Positions 8,442-17,457 of a stretch of DNA of 64,000 bases are shown here, piece by piece. Each line of letters begins with the position of its first letter. Position 1 is the stretch's first letter. The position numbers and the translations under genes were made by a program. Origin of the DNA: a bacterium (GTDB lineage Bacteria > BMS3Abin14). Under the pieces are notes generated by a model. It was given only the letters and a program-made list of their open reading frames with translations. It had not been told where the DNA came from and made no database searches. The stretch is from assembly GCA_020350725.1 (NCBI GenBank), contig CP070719.1:2316516-2380515 (forward strand), written 5' to 3'.

Positions 8442-9260
8442 ATGAGACCCCCGACAGGTGACTACCCTTTAAGGCTTGAGGACGAGCACATCCCCATGGT
8501 CAGATTCCAGAATGTCACCAAACGTTACGGCGACCTCGTGGTCCTGGACTCATTGGACCTGGACGTGGAGGAAGGGGAGATGGTGACCATCATCGGCCCC
8601 TCCGGGTCGGGCAAAACCACCGTGCTCCGGATGCTGATGGCCCTGGAGATGATCGACGACGGGGTCATCTATCTAGAAGGCGAACCGATGACCCATATGG
8701 TGAAGAACGGAACGTTGATCCGCGCCGACAAAAAGTATTTACGCAGACAGCGTTTGAATATCGGGATGTGTTTTCAGCATTTCAACCTTTTTCCCCACAT
8801 GACCGCCCTGGAGAACTGTATCGAGGCCCCCATCCAGGTCCTCGGCCTCAGCAAAACGGAGGCTGTGGAGCGGGCGAGAGATCTGCTCGATATGGTGGGG
8901 CTGCTGGAAAAATCCGATGAACACCCTTCCAGGTTGTCCGGCGGCCAGAAGCAGCGTGTCGCCATCGCCCGTTCACTGGCCATGCGCCCCAAGGTGATGC
9001 TGTTCGACGAGGTGACGTCCGCACTGGACCCCGAGGTGATCGGCGAGGTCACCCAGGTTATCCGCAAGCTGGTTGACAAGCACAACCTGACCATGCTGAT
9101 GGTGACCCACCAGATGGGTTTTGCCAGGGAGATCTCGGACCGGGTGTGTTTTTTCTACGACGGGAAGATAGAGGAACAGGGGGCGCCGGAACAGCTTTTT
9201 GAAAACCCTGAGAGGGAAAGGACCCAACAGTTTCTCAGCGCGGTTCTGGAGGCGACCTAG
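8442..9260 (+). CDS. ehuA: Ectoine-type ABC transporter ATP-binding protein EhuA
   Basis: ATPase subunit of the importer, 272 residues. Walker A is GPSGSGKTT, the Q-loop sits in MCFQHFNLFPHMTALEN, the ABC signature is LSGGQKQRVAIARSLA, Walker B is VMLFDEVTSALDPE, and the H-loop is MVTHQMGFAREISD. The extended loop before the Q-loop (TLIRADKKYLRRQR) is a feature of EhuA and of related amino-acid importers. ATG 8442 is just after the ehuD stop with a GAGG upstream; the in-frame ATG at 8496, right before VRFQNVTKRYG, is the other possible start and would give the shorter usual family N-terminus. Last gene of the transporter operon; nothing obvious terminates transcription before the TPR gene 144 nt on. 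Confidence 0.87.
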   Translation: MRPPTGDYPLRLEDEHIPMVRFQNVTKRYGDLVVLDSLDLDVEEGEMVTIIGPSGSGKTTVLRMLMALEMIDDGVIYLEGEPMTHMVKNGTLIRADKKYLRRQRLNIGMCFQHFNLFPHMTALENCIEAPIQVLGLSKTEAVERARDLLDMVGLLEKSDEHPSRLSGGQKQRVAIARSLAMRPKVMLFDEVTSALDPEVIGEVTQVIRKLVDKHNLTMLMVTHQMGFAREISDRVCFFYDGKIEEQGAPEQLFENPERERTQQFLSAVLEAT

Positions 9261-9404
9261 AGACAATGGCACACATTGCTGGGCCTTGAGCAATGCCGAT
9301 AGGAGGCCGGCGCAGGGCAGGTTCGAAGGGCAGTCTCCAGTCCCTGAGTCTCTGCACCGGATGGGGATAATCCTCCGTCCCTGAAAAGGGCAAAGGGTGT
9401 CTTA

Positions 9405-9866
9405 ATGGACAGGGAACTCAGACAGGTCAGCAGATACCTCAACGAGGGGAAGGTCAAGGCAGCGAAGGACCTGTTGAGGCCTCTTCTGACAGGACATCGT
9501 GACGATCCGCACGTTTGCTGCTTTGCGGCGAGGCTGCACATCCTCACCGGAGACTTTCTGCAGGCGAAGCGTCTCGCCGAAGAGGCCTGCGCGAGGGACG
9601 ACAACCTGTTGGAAGCCCGGTATCTGCAGGCCTACTGCCACATGAGGCTCGAGGAGTATCCGGAAGCTGTCAGCGCCTACAGGCGCATAATCGCAAAAAA
9701 CCCTCACAGTGCGGTGGCCCACCTCTTCCTTGCTGACTGCCTGAGCAAGATCGGAAAAAAGGAAGATGCCATTGAAAATCTCCTGGAGGCCAGCAGACTC
9801 GACTCAGATGGCGATATCAGGGAACTCGCCCAGGGCACGATCCTCTCCCTCAAGGAATCCCTGTAA
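9405..9866 (+). CDS. Small tetratricopeptide repeat protein
   Basis: A 153-residue soluble protein with no signal peptide, made of about three to four TPR-like helical hairpins: EGKVKAAKDLLRPLLTGHRDDPHVCCFAARLHILTG, FLQAKRLAEEACARDDNLLEARYLQAYCHMRLEEYPEAVSAYRRIIAKNPHSAVAHLFLADCLSKIGKKEDAIENLLEASRLD. The spacing and the small/large residue pattern (A-x-x-x-L-A) fit TPR motifs, which mediate protein-protein contacts. No catalytic domain is present. It precedes the fructokinase gene by 114 nt on the same strand and could be co-transcribed with the sugar genes, but no specific function follows from that. The ribosome binding site is weak (GGCAAAGGG). Confidence 0.7.
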   Translation: MDRELRQVSRYLNEGKVKAAKDLLRPLLTGHRDDPHVCCFAARLHILTGDFLQAKRLAEEACARDDNLLEARYLQAYCHMRLEEYPEAVSAYRRIIAKNPHSAVAHLFLADCLSKIGKKEDAIENLLEASRLDSDGDIRELAQGTILSLKESL

Positions 9867-9980
9867 ACGCACCCGCACGGAGGTTGGCAGACACATCCCC
9901 GTGCATGCGGTCGACCACCTCGTGGCCCGGGACAACCTCCTTGGAAGCATATTCTGCCGGGGAGCGGGGAGTCGGTGCCG

Positions 9981-10889
9981 ATGATCCTGTCTGTGGGTGA
10001 AATCCTTTTCGACCACTTTCCGGAATACCGGCGCGTCGGCGGGGCCCCCTTCAACTTTTCCTACCACGTGAAGAAGCTGGGCTTCCCCGTCAGGTTCATC
10101 ACCCGCGTCGGCGATGATCCCGAGGGTCGGAACCTGAAGGGCCTGCTGCGAAAGAACGGTTTCACAGAGGCAGACCTTCAGGTGGATGGACAGTATCCTA
10201 CCGGAAGCGTGGTCGTCACCCCGGCCGGCAAAGGCCTCCACTCTTTCGAGATCCTTGCCGATGTCGCTTTCGATCACCTGGAAGCCAACACCGCTGTCCT
10301 GTCGATCCTGGACCAGAGTCCGAGGCTGGTTTACTTCGGCACCCTCGTCCAGAGGACCGAACCGGGAAGGCGGTTCATGGGGAGGATCTTCTCGAGAGTA
10401 CAGGGGGAGACCCGGCTCCTGTGTGACATCAACCTGCGGCCAGGGTGCTACACCCGTGAAACGGTGGAAGAGTCCCTGAGGAGGGCCGACATCCTGAAAC
10501 TTAACATCGAGGAATTGGAGGAGATCGCCGCCATGCTCTGGAGCGATCCAGCCCCGGATCACCCCTGCCAGCGTCTGCGGGAGGAATTCGGGATCGAGCT
10601 GATCTCCCTTACCAAGGGCGAGGCCGGAAGCGAAATTTTCAGCCAGGAGGGCAGATTCACCATCGGTCCATCACCGGTGCCGGCCATGGAAGATACGGTG
10701 GGTGCCGGAGATGCCTATTCGGCCGTCCTGGCCATTGGATATCTGACGGGGTGGGATCCTGACAGGATACTGTCCGTCGCCTCCAGATTCGCCGCCGATA
10801 TATGCGGATCGGCAGGGGCCCTCCCCGAGGCGGATTCGTTCTATAATGAATACAATATACTCTTCAGAGGTGAAGGCAATGGCAGTTGA
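9981..10889 (+). CDS. PfkB-family carbohydrate kinase, probable fructokinase
   Basis: Ribokinase/PfkB-fold sugar kinase of 302 residues. The N-terminus has the family GEILFDHFP...VGGAPFNFSYHVKKLG motif, where the GGAP..F sugar-binding loop is typical of fructokinases, and the C-terminus has PfkB signature 2, DTVGAGDAYSAVLA, with the catalytic Asp and anion hole. ATG 9981 is preferred to the GTG at 9975 because the GGAGCGGGGAG sequence is spaced correctly only for the ATG. The last 11 nt overlap the start of the sucrose-phosphate synthase gene, so the two are translationally linked. In this setting it would phosphorylate the fructose released by sucrose synthase and return it as fructose 6-phosphate. 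Confidence 0.85.
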   Translation: MILSVGEILFDHFPEYRRVGGAPFNFSYHVKKLGFPVRFITRVGDDPEGRNLKGLLRKNGFTEADLQVDGQYPTGSVVVTPAGKGLHSFEILADVAFDHLEANTAVLSILDQSPRLVYFGTLVQRTEPGRRFMGRIFSRVQGETRLLCDINLRPGCYTRETVEESLRRADILKLNIEELEEIAAMLWSDPAPDHPCQRLREEFGIELISLTKGEAGSEIFSQEGRFTIGPSPVPAMEDTVGAGDAYSAVLAIGYLTGWDPDRILSVASRFAADICGSAGALPEADSFYNEYNILFRGEGNGS

Positions 10890-13065
10890 TGGTCTTTACA
10901 TACAGATGTTCAGCATTCACGGGCTTGTCAGGCATGAAAATCCCGAGATGGGAAGGGATGCCGACACGGGCGGACAGATCAAATACGTCCTGGAGCTGTG
11001 CCGCTACCTCGCCGGCCATCGATCCGTCCGGCAGGTCGATCTGTTCACCCGTTTTATCGACGACAAGATCCTGTCGGACGATTACACTGTCCCGATCCAG
11101 GAGGTTGAAGAGGGTTTTCGCATCGTGCGCATCCAGTGCGGTGGGAAAAAGTACATGAGAAAGGAGCTGCTCTGGCCCCATCTCGACGAATACATCGACA
11201 AGACCATCAGATTCATCAAGCGTGAGAACGCCATTCCCGATGTCGTCCACGGCCATTATGCGGACGCCGGCTACGTGGCCATGCAGCTGTCCAGTTCCTT
11301 CGGGATCCCCTTCGTGTTTACCGGCCACTCCCTCGGCCGGGCCAAGAGACAGAAATTGCTCGACGATGGCCTCGAGTCGGACGAAATAGAGAGAAAATAC
11401 AGGATCGATCACCGCATAAGAGTGGAGGAGAATATCCTTCGAAACGCCGATCTCGTCATCACGAGCACTCACCAGGAGGCCGAGGAGCAGTACGGAATGT
11501 ACAGGTTCCACGAGGCTCCCCGGTACCAAGTCATCCCGCCGGGATTGGATGTCGATATCTTCTATCCCTTTTACCGTGACATGGTCGAGGAGCAGGAACG
11601 CTCTGACGTGGCCCTGCACACCAGGGCCTCCATCTTTCAGGAGCTCAACCGGTTCTTCGTCACACCCGACAAGCCCCTTATCCTGGCACTCTGCAGGCCT
11701 GACAAGCGCAAGAACATCTCCGGGCTGATCCATGCGTACGGGGAGGACAAGGAACTACAGACAATGGCCAACCTCGCCATCTACGCAGGGCTTCGAAAGG
11801 ACATCAGCGAAATGGAGGACAACGAAAGGGAGGTCCTGACAGAGATGCTGCTGCTCATGGACAAATACGATCTCTACGGAAAGATGGCCATCCCGAAAAA
11901 ACACGATTTCGAGCACGAGGTCCCCGAACTCTACAGGATAGCGGCCCAACGCAAGGGAGTGTTCGTCAATCCGGCCCTGACGGAGCCTTTCGGCCTGACC
12001 CTTCTCGAGGCGGCGGCGGTTGGCCTGCCTGTCGTGGCGACGAACGACGGAGGACCCAGGGACATCTTCGCGAACTGCGGATGCGGGCAGTTGATCGACC
12101 CGACCGATGGAAAGAAGATCGCCGCCGCCATCCGGAAAGTCCTTGCCGACGGGGAGAGGTGGGAGCGTTTCTCCAAGAACGGGATCCTGAATGTGAGGAA
12201 GCATTACACCTGGATAAGCCACACGAAGACGTACATGGAGGAGATCAACGATCTCCTCGAAGAGGCGAAAACGTCCGTGAAGCTGAGCGATATTCCCATG
12301 GACCCCATTGGAAGGAGACTCGCGGGTCTTAACCATTTCATCATCACGGACATCGACAACACCCTCATCGGCGAGGACAATTCACGGTTGGCGGAGTTTC
12401 TCGAGATCGTCAGGGAGAACCGCAGCAGGATAGGCTTCGGTGTGGCCACCGGCAGGTCTCTCGAGTCAGCAGTTCACTTTCTCAAGCAGCATAAGGTCGA
12501 AGGGCTGGACGTCATCATCTCCTCAGTCGGGTCGGAGATCTACTACGGTGCCGGCAATCAGCCTGGCATCGGATGGAGGACCCATATCTCGAACAAGTGG
12601 GACCGGAAAAGGATCAAAGGCCTCCTCGATGGCCTGCCCTTCCTCGAGTACCAGGAGGAGGCAAACCAGCGGCCCTTCAAGATCAGTTACAACATGGCAG
12701 CCGACCGGGACCACCTCGCCTCGGTCCACGACCTTCTCCTCAAGAACAAATGCCCGTACAGCCTCATCTATTCCCACCAGAAATACCTGGACATCCTCCC
12801 CTATCGCGCCTCCAAGGGCAAAGCCATTCGCTATCTCAGTTACAAATGGGAGATCCCCCTGGGCAATTTTCTGGTGTGCGGTGATTCGGGCAATGACGAG
12901 GAGATGCTCCGCGGTGAACCGAAGGCTGTCGTCGTGGGCAACTACAGCCCTGAACTGGAGAAGCTCAGGGGGCGCAGGAAAATTTTTTTCGCCACCAAAG
13001 TCAATGCAGGTGGTATTCTGGAGGCCCTCGAACATTACAATTTCCTGAAGGAAGTAAATCCCTAA
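10879..13065 (+). CDS. Bifunctional sucrose-phosphate synthase / sucrose-phosphatase
   Basis: A 728-residue cytoplasmic enzyme. The N-terminal two thirds are a GT4 glycosyltransferase of the sucrose-phosphate synthase type: FSIHGLVRHENPEMGRDADTGGQIKYVLEL, VVHGHYADAG, FTGHSLGRAKRQKLL, CRPDKRKN and the E-x7-E motif in NPALTEPFGLTLLEAAAVGLPVVATNDGG. From about residue 475 follows a HAD-type sucrose-phosphatase domain: nucleophile motif ITDIDNTLIG, a Lys in the RASKGKAIRYL segment and the acidic CGDSGNDEEML. Together these convert UDP-glucose plus fructose 6-phosphate to sucrose 6-phosphate and then sucrose. The ATG at 10879 follows GAGGTGAAGG and overlaps the kinase gene; the frame upstream to 10846 is within that gene. 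The sucrose synthase gene starts 4 nt after its stop. Confidence 0.92.
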   Translation: MAVDGLYIQMFSIHGLVRHENPEMGRDADTGGQIKYVLELCRYLAGHRSVRQVDLFTRFIDDKILSDDYTVPIQEVEEGFRIVRIQCGGKKYMRKELLWPHLDEYIDKTIRFIKRENAIPDVVHGHYADAGYVAMQLSSSFGIPFVFTGHSLGRAKRQKLLDDGLESDEIERKYRIDHRIRVEENILRNADLVITSTHQEAEEQYGMYRFHEAPRYQVIPPGLDVDIFYPFYRDMVEEQERSDVALHTRASIFQELNRFFVTPDKPLILALCRPDKRKNISGLIHAYGEDKELQTMANLAIYAGLRKDISEMEDNEREVLTEMLLLMDKYDLYGKMAIPKKHDFEHEVPELYRIAAQRKGVFVNPALTEPFGLTLLEAAAVGLPVVATNDGGPRDIFANCGCGQLIDPTDGKKIAAAIRKVLADGERWERFSKNGILNVRKHYTWISHTKTYMEEINDLLEEAKTSVKLSDIPMDPIGRRLAGLNHFIITDIDNTLIGEDNSRLAEFLEIVRENRSRIGFGVATGRSLESAVHFLKQHKVEGLDVIISSVGSEIYYGAGNQPGIGWRTHISNKWDRKRIKGLLDGLPFLEYQEEANQRPFKISYNMAADRDHLASVHDLLLKNKCPYSLIYSHQKYLDILPYRASKGKAIRYLSYKWEIPLGNFLVCGDSGNDEEMLRGEPKAVVVGNYSPELEKLRGRRKIFFATKVNAGGILEALEHYNFLKEVNP

Positions 13066-13069
13066 GACC

Positions 13070-15478
13070 ATGACACAGACCAACCTTTTGACGAGTATTA
13101 TCAACGACGAGGACCTCGGTGATTTCAGGGAATGGCTGGCCCGGCTGTCCGGCCGGGAAAAAGGCCTCTACCTGCGGAACGACGTCATCCAGATGTTCAA
13201 CAGCTACTGCGATGACGCGAAAAAGGGAGAGACTTTTCGCCGGGATTCATCGATCGCTCAGTTCCTTAAAAAGGTCCAGGTCCTTTTCCCATCCGGCGAT
13301 CACATCGTGGTAATGCGCAGACACGATATCGCACGGTATCGTTTCTTCCTCATCCGTAAGGACGGTGATTACATCGAGGAGACCACCCTGCCCCGGTTCC
13401 TGGACCTTCAGAACACCTTTGTCTGTCAGGACAGGAACGGAGACAAGCATCCCCACATCGATTTCCTGCCCTTCTACCGTTCTGCACCCTCCATCCGGGA
13501 CAGACGTTCCATCGGCGGAGGGATCCGTTTCCTCAGCCGTTACCTGAGCAGCAGGCTCTTCAGTCAGCCGGATGAATGGAATCGAAAGCTTTTCGATTTC
13601 ATGAGGATCCAGAGGATCGACGGAAGAAGCCTGATGGTCAATGAGGCCATTATCGACAATCTGGAGCTTTTCGCCGAAAGACTGCAGGGGGTCCTGGAGA
13701 AGATGAGGACCATGGATGCCGAGACCCCCTTCAGGGAAGTCGAGGCCGTTCTGGCCGAGGAGGGGTTCGAGGCGGGTTGGGGCGATACGGTGGGCCGGAT
13801 CGCCGACACGATGGGCATCCTGCTGGACCTTATTCACGAGCCGGACGACCAGCTGCTGGAGGATTTTATCTCCAGGGTGCCCATTCCCCTTATCTCCAGG
13901 ATCGCGATCATCTCACCGCACGGCTGGTTCGGCCAGACGAACACCTTCGGCAAACCGGACACGGGAGGACAGGTGATCTACATCCTCGACCAGGTCAGGG
14001 TCCTGGAAAGACATCTGAGGAAACTCCTGCGTTCCTCGGGTCTGGATGTCGAGCCCCAGATCCTGGTTCTGACCCGTCTTATCCCCGAAGCGGGCGGTAC
14101 GACCTGTGATCAGAGGCTGGAGAAGATCTTCAACACGGATAACTGCTGGATCCTCCGCGTCCCCTTCCGGGACGAACGGTTCAATATCATCAAGCACTGG
14201 ATCTCCCGCTTTCAGGTGTGGCCCTACCTGGAGAATTTCGCCGAGGACGCCGCCCACGAGTTGGTCGGCATGTTCCAGGGTTACCCGGATCTGGTCATCG
14301 GCAATTACTCCGACGGCAACCTCGTCGCCTCCCTGCTCTCGGACCGCTTCGATGCCATCCAGTGTACCATTGCCCATGCTCTGGAGAAACCGAAGTACCA
14401 CCTTTCAGACGTTTACTGGCAGGAAAAGGAAGAGGAATACAACTTCTCCATTCAGTTCACGGCGGATATCTACTCCATGAACAAGTCGGACTTCATCATC
14501 ACCAGCACCCTTCAGGAGATCGTCGGAACCGAGGATACGATGGGACAGTACGAATCGTACCAATTCTTCACCATGCCGGGCCTCTACCAGGTTCACGGCG
14601 GGGTCAACATATTCGATCCCAAATTCAACGTCATTCACCCGGGTGTCGATGAAGAGCTCTACTTCCCCTACTACCGGACGGACAGCAGGGTCCAGAGTGC
14701 GAAAGACAAGCTCGAGCACCACATCTTTCAGGAGAGTTCGGAGGACATCTTCGGCGAGCTTGAGGATGCCGACAGAAGGCCCATATTCACCATGGCCAGG
14801 TTCGACAGGATCAAGAACATCACGGGGCTCATCGAAGCCTTCGGCATCAGTGAGAAGCTGCAGGAGAGCTGTAACCTGATCTTTGCCGCGGGGACCATTC
14901 ACTCGGACAACACCACAGACTATGAAGAGAGGGGCGAGATAGAAAGAGCCCTGGATCTTATCGAACGGCACAGCCTCAACGGTCGGATACGCTGGCTCCC
15001 CAGCATCAATAAGCTCGATACCGGCGAGGCGTACCGGATCATGGCCGACCGCGGCGGACTGTTCGTCCAACCTGCCCTCTTTGAAGCCTTCGGCCTCACC
15101 ATCCTCGAGGCCATGGCGTCGGGACTGCCCACTTTTGCCCCGAAATTCGGCGGCCCCCTCGAGATCATCGAATCCGGTGTCAACGGCTTCCTCGTGGACA
15201 CCAGCCGCCCTGAGTTCATCGCGAGGGCGGTCGAGGGGTTCATCGATCGCGCCCAGGGAGACGGTGATCACTGGAAGAGAATATCGGAGAGGGGGATCGA
15301 GCGGGTCCGCGAGGGTTTCAACTGGCAGAGGTACAGCGAACGCCTCATCAACCTGACCAAGCTTTACGGCTTCTGGAGACATGCCGTTTCCGGACAGGGC
15401 AACGACGAGGTGGACCGGTACTCAGATCTGATCTACCACTTTCTGATCAGGGAGAGGGCGAAGAACCTCGCACGGTGA
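13070..15478 (+). CDS. Sucrose synthase
   Basis: An 802-residue GT4 enzyme of full plant/cyanobacterial sucrose-synthase length that reversibly interconverts sucrose plus UDP (or ADP) with UDP-glucose and fructose. The N-terminal regulatory half lacks the glycosyltransferase fold. The catalytic half starts at about residue 275 with AIISPHGWFGQTNTFGKPDTGGQVIYILDQVR, followed by GNYSDGNLVASLLS, TIAHALEKPKYHLSDVYWQEKEEEYNFSIQFTADIYSMNKSDFIITSTLQEI, and the E-x7-E motif in QPALFEAFGLTILEAMASGLPTFAPKFGGPLEII. It starts 4 nt after the synthase/phosphatase gene, so fructokinase, SPS-SPP and sucrose synthase form one tight operon covering both synthesis and turnover of sucrose. Confidence 0.95.
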   Translation: MTQTNLLTSIINDEDLGDFREWLARLSGREKGLYLRNDVIQMFNSYCDDAKKGETFRRDSSIAQFLKKVQVLFPSGDHIVVMRRHDIARYRFFLIRKDGDYIEETTLPRFLDLQNTFVCQDRNGDKHPHIDFLPFYRSAPSIRDRRSIGGGIRFLSRYLSSRLFSQPDEWNRKLFDFMRIQRIDGRSLMVNEAIIDNLELFAERLQGVLEKMRTMDAETPFREVEAVLAEEGFEAGWGDTVGRIADTMGILLDLIHEPDDQLLEDFISRVPIPLISRIAIISPHGWFGQTNTFGKPDTGGQVIYILDQVRVLERHLRKLLRSSGLDVEPQILVLTRLIPEAGGTTCDQRLEKIFNTDNCWILRVPFRDERFNIIKHWISRFQVWPYLENFAEDAAHELVGMFQGYPDLVIGNYSDGNLVASLLSDRFDAIQCTIAHALEKPKYHLSDVYWQEKEEEYNFSIQFTADIYSMNKSDFIITSTLQEIVGTEDTMGQYESYQFFTMPGLYQVHGGVNIFDPKFNVIHPGVDEELYFPYYRTDSRVQSAKDKLEHHIFQESSEDIFGELEDADRRPIFTMARFDRIKNITGLIEAFGISEKLQESCNLIFAAGTIHSDNTTDYEERGEIERALDLIERHSLNGRIRWLPSINKLDTGEAYRIMADRGGLFVQPALFEAFGLTILEAMASGLPTFAPKFGGPLEIIESGVNGFLVDTSRPEFIARAVEGFIDRAQGDGDHWKRISERGIERVREGFNWQRYSERLINLTKLYGFWRHAVSGQGNDEVDRYSDLIYHFLIRERAKNLAR

Positions 15479-15518
15479 ACCGGAAGGGCCTGTCTCCTTT
15501 CGGAAGGATATCCCCCGC

Positions 15519-16148
15519 TCAGGACAGGACGGAAGCCGAGATCCTCTTGAACCACACCAGCAGGCCCTGCATGATCATCTCCACCGCGAAGATCCCCACG
15601 ATCAAGGCCAGGATCCGGCCCATGATCTCGATGTAGCGCTCCACCAGTCTTTCGTTCCGCGGTTTGACGAAATCGTGGAGTATTTTCATGGTGATCATCA
15701 CGAGTATGCAGATGGCCACCGCAGTGAGGACGGCCATCACCGCCAGCATCCGGCTGAGCTGCTGACCGACAATGACACTGGCGCTCACGGTGGCGGGACC
15801 GACCAGAACGGGCATGGCGATGGACCCGGCAATGTGCTCGGGGGGACCCCTGAGGGCTTCAATGGCCTGGTTTCCCCTGAGCATGAAATTGATGCCGATG
15901 ATAAGAAAGATGATGCCGCCGAATATCTGGAAGGAAGCAAACTCGGCGCGGAGCAGCTCGGTGAAGACGGCATCGCCAAGAAGGGTGAAGAGGATGAAAA
16001 TTGCCGAGCTGATCATGCCGCCCCTCACCAGGACCTTCGAAAAAGTGGGGAGGTCGAGATCGCGGATGAGTTCGATCAGGTAGACCACCACCAGAAAGGG
16101 ATTGAGGAGGATCAGCAGGAGAGTCAGAGCGTTGAAAAAACCGGTCAT
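15519..16148 (-). CDS. MarC-family integral membrane protein
   Basis: A 209-residue, roughly six-helix membrane protein of the MarC (UPF0056) family, whose transport role, if any, is not established. Family features are the N-terminal LLILLNPFLVVVYLIEL, the GGIIFLIIGINFMLRG helix and the central AMPVLVGPATVSASVIV motif (usually P-L-x-x-GPG-A-x-x-T/S). The start is an ATG; convergent with the sucrose synthase gene, with only 40 nt between the two stop codons and no obvious terminator hairpin. No functional link to its neighbours is visible. Confidence 0.88.
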   Translation of the reverse strand: MTGFFNALTLLLILLNPFLVVVYLIELIRDLDLPTFSKVLVRGGMISSAIFILFTLLGDAVFTELLRAEFASFQIFGGIIFLIIGINFMLRGNQAIEALRGPPEHIAGSIAMPVLVGPATVSASVIVGQQLSRMLAVMAVLTAVAICILVMITMKILHDFVKPRNERLVERYIEIMGRILALIVGIFAVEMIMQGLLVWFKRISASVLS

Positions 16149-16506
16149 GGTATGGGTGTCATGAAATAGGTCCCGAGTTCAGGTCCCGTGTCTATAGTCC
16201 CAGGCCGGCCCCAAGCCTGCCGAGGGTTCCAGGTGCCATGCCCCAGGTCCTCATGTGGTCCAGAGGCGAGGGAGGGAAAACAGCCCAAGGTTAAAGGTTC
16301 AACGGGCAACGGAAGACATCGTCCGCGTTATCGCTTTTTGAGCTCATACTGCGAACCGTGAACCGGAACCTGTCCTCCGATCCTGCATTCCCGATGCCCA
16401 ACCTCCAATATCCACTCTCCAATATCCACTCTCTAATATCTAATGTCTAATGTCTGATGTCCAATGTCCAATGTCCAATCCCAAATCTCTGCCCCATCTC
16501 CGACAT
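16149..16506. repeat. Repeat-filled spacer (family A, long array)
   Basis: Positions 16401-16480 are an 80-bp run of 7-9 bp units such as TCCAATATC, TCTAATATC, TCTAATGTC and TCCAATGTC, the reverse-complement orientation of the family A repeat. Upstream, 16160-16370 contains words like GTTCCAGGTGCCATG and CTGCGAACCGTGAACCGG that recur in other spacers of the window. No gene is supported. Confidence 0.6.
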
Positions 16507-17352
16507 CTACTCCCTGTAGTCATAGTCGCTCTGGAGGGTTTCGTCCATAAGAGCCGTGAGGCGGTCGAGGTGTTTTCTTTCCTCGTCGGACAGGCTGCGA
16601 AAGACACTCCGGGAGGGTTCATCCTCAACGATGTTGAGCATCTTGATATATCGATCGTAGGCGTTCGTCTCCAGGGCCAGGACGATGTCGAGGACCTCCT
16701 CCAGCGGCTTTCCCTCCACCCAGTGAAGGGTTCCGTCCAGATCCATTCCGCCCTCCAGGAGAGGAGGTCCGCCCTGGGCCAGGTCGGGCATATCCTGTTT
16801 TCCCGACAGGTCACGGAAAAGGTCCACCAGGGTCGCCTTGTGGCTCTCCTCCGCCTCTGCCAGGCTCTGAAACAGGGCTGAGGACCTGGAGTCGGGCACC
16901 AGACCGGAGAGGGCGAGGTAGAATTTTCTCGTGTTTTCCTCCATGGTCCAGGAGATCGCCGCCATCTCGGCGGGATTTCCCGCGGCCTCGAACTGGGAGA
17001 GCCCCGCATCTGCCGGACCGTCAGCAACCAGCCCCTCCCAGGCGTGAATGCCTCCGGACATGCTGACAACGGGATTATAGCCAAGCCTTTTCAGAACGGC
17101 CGCAGCGGCACGGCTGCGGATTCCCGAGGCTCAGTATGCGATGGTGGGCCTGGAGGGATCGATCTCGCCGGCCCTGGTCTCGAGTTCCGCCATCGGGATG
17201 AGCCGGGAACCCGGAAGGTGTCCCCTCTCGTACTCAGCGGGCTGGCGAACGTCCACCAGATTGTATTCCTCCGGTGAGTGTTCCCGGAGGAATCTGCGGA
17301 CCTGATCGGCGGACCATGCTTCGATCGGTTTGAAGTAATCGGCTATGGGCAT
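16507..17352 (-). CDS. Probable selenoprotein: rhodanese (Sec74) fused to a ferritin-like diiron domain
   Basis: Read from 17352 to 16507 this is one 281-codon frame interrupted only by TGA at 17133-17131 (codon 74). Residues 1-100 are a single rhodanese domain: FKPIEAWSADQVRRFL, NLVDVRQPAEYERGHLPGSRLIPMAEL, PTIAY, then TGA, then ASGIRSRAAAAVLKRLGY and MSGGIHAWEG. The TGA replaces the catalytic Cys of the C-x-x-G-x-R-S loop. Residues from about 118 form a rubrerythrin-like domain with both diiron halves: MEENTRKFY and EESH, then LETNAYDRY and EERKH. A hairpin 11 nt after the UGA (separate entry) meets bacterial SECIS rules. I infer selenocysteine insertion, giving a sulfur/selenium transferase or peroxidase-like redox enzyme. 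The alternative is a broken gene or sequencing error; against it, both sides keep full conservation. It lies 105 nt downstream of the SelD-N-terminus-like oxidoreductase on the same strand. The start ATG 17352 follows GGAGGAACC. Confidence 0.8.
17100..17119 (-). promoter_or_regulatory. Bacterial SECIS-like hairpin after the in-frame UGA
   Basis: On the minus strand, 11 nt after the UGA, CCGCAGC (17119-17113) pairs perfectly with GCTGCGG (17106-17100) around the six-base loop CGTGCC. The apical loop begins 18 nt after the UGA and has G as its second base. Known bacterial SECIS elements have a small apical loop about 16-37 nt from the UGA with at least one G in its first two positions, so this fits. 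It lies within coding sequence for RSRAAAA, which itself is GC-rich, so chance pairing cannot be excluded. Confidence 0.65.
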
Positions 17353-17457
17353 GGCGGTTCCTCCTCATGACTCTGGAGGGTAAAGGATACAGGATACGGA
17401 GTGTAGAATACAGTGTTAACGGGACTTCATGCCAAGCGATCTTCTCCTGACCTCCGG

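Noticed and set aside
17061-17131. Annotating the rhodanese and ferritin-like parts as two separate genes or a pseudogene
   Set aside because: The TGA is the only interruption, falls precisely on the catalytic Cys codon, the sequence between the TGA and the ATG at 17061 still encodes the conserved rhodanese C-terminal half, and a SECIS-like hairpin follows. A start at 17061 would cut the rhodanese fold in half.
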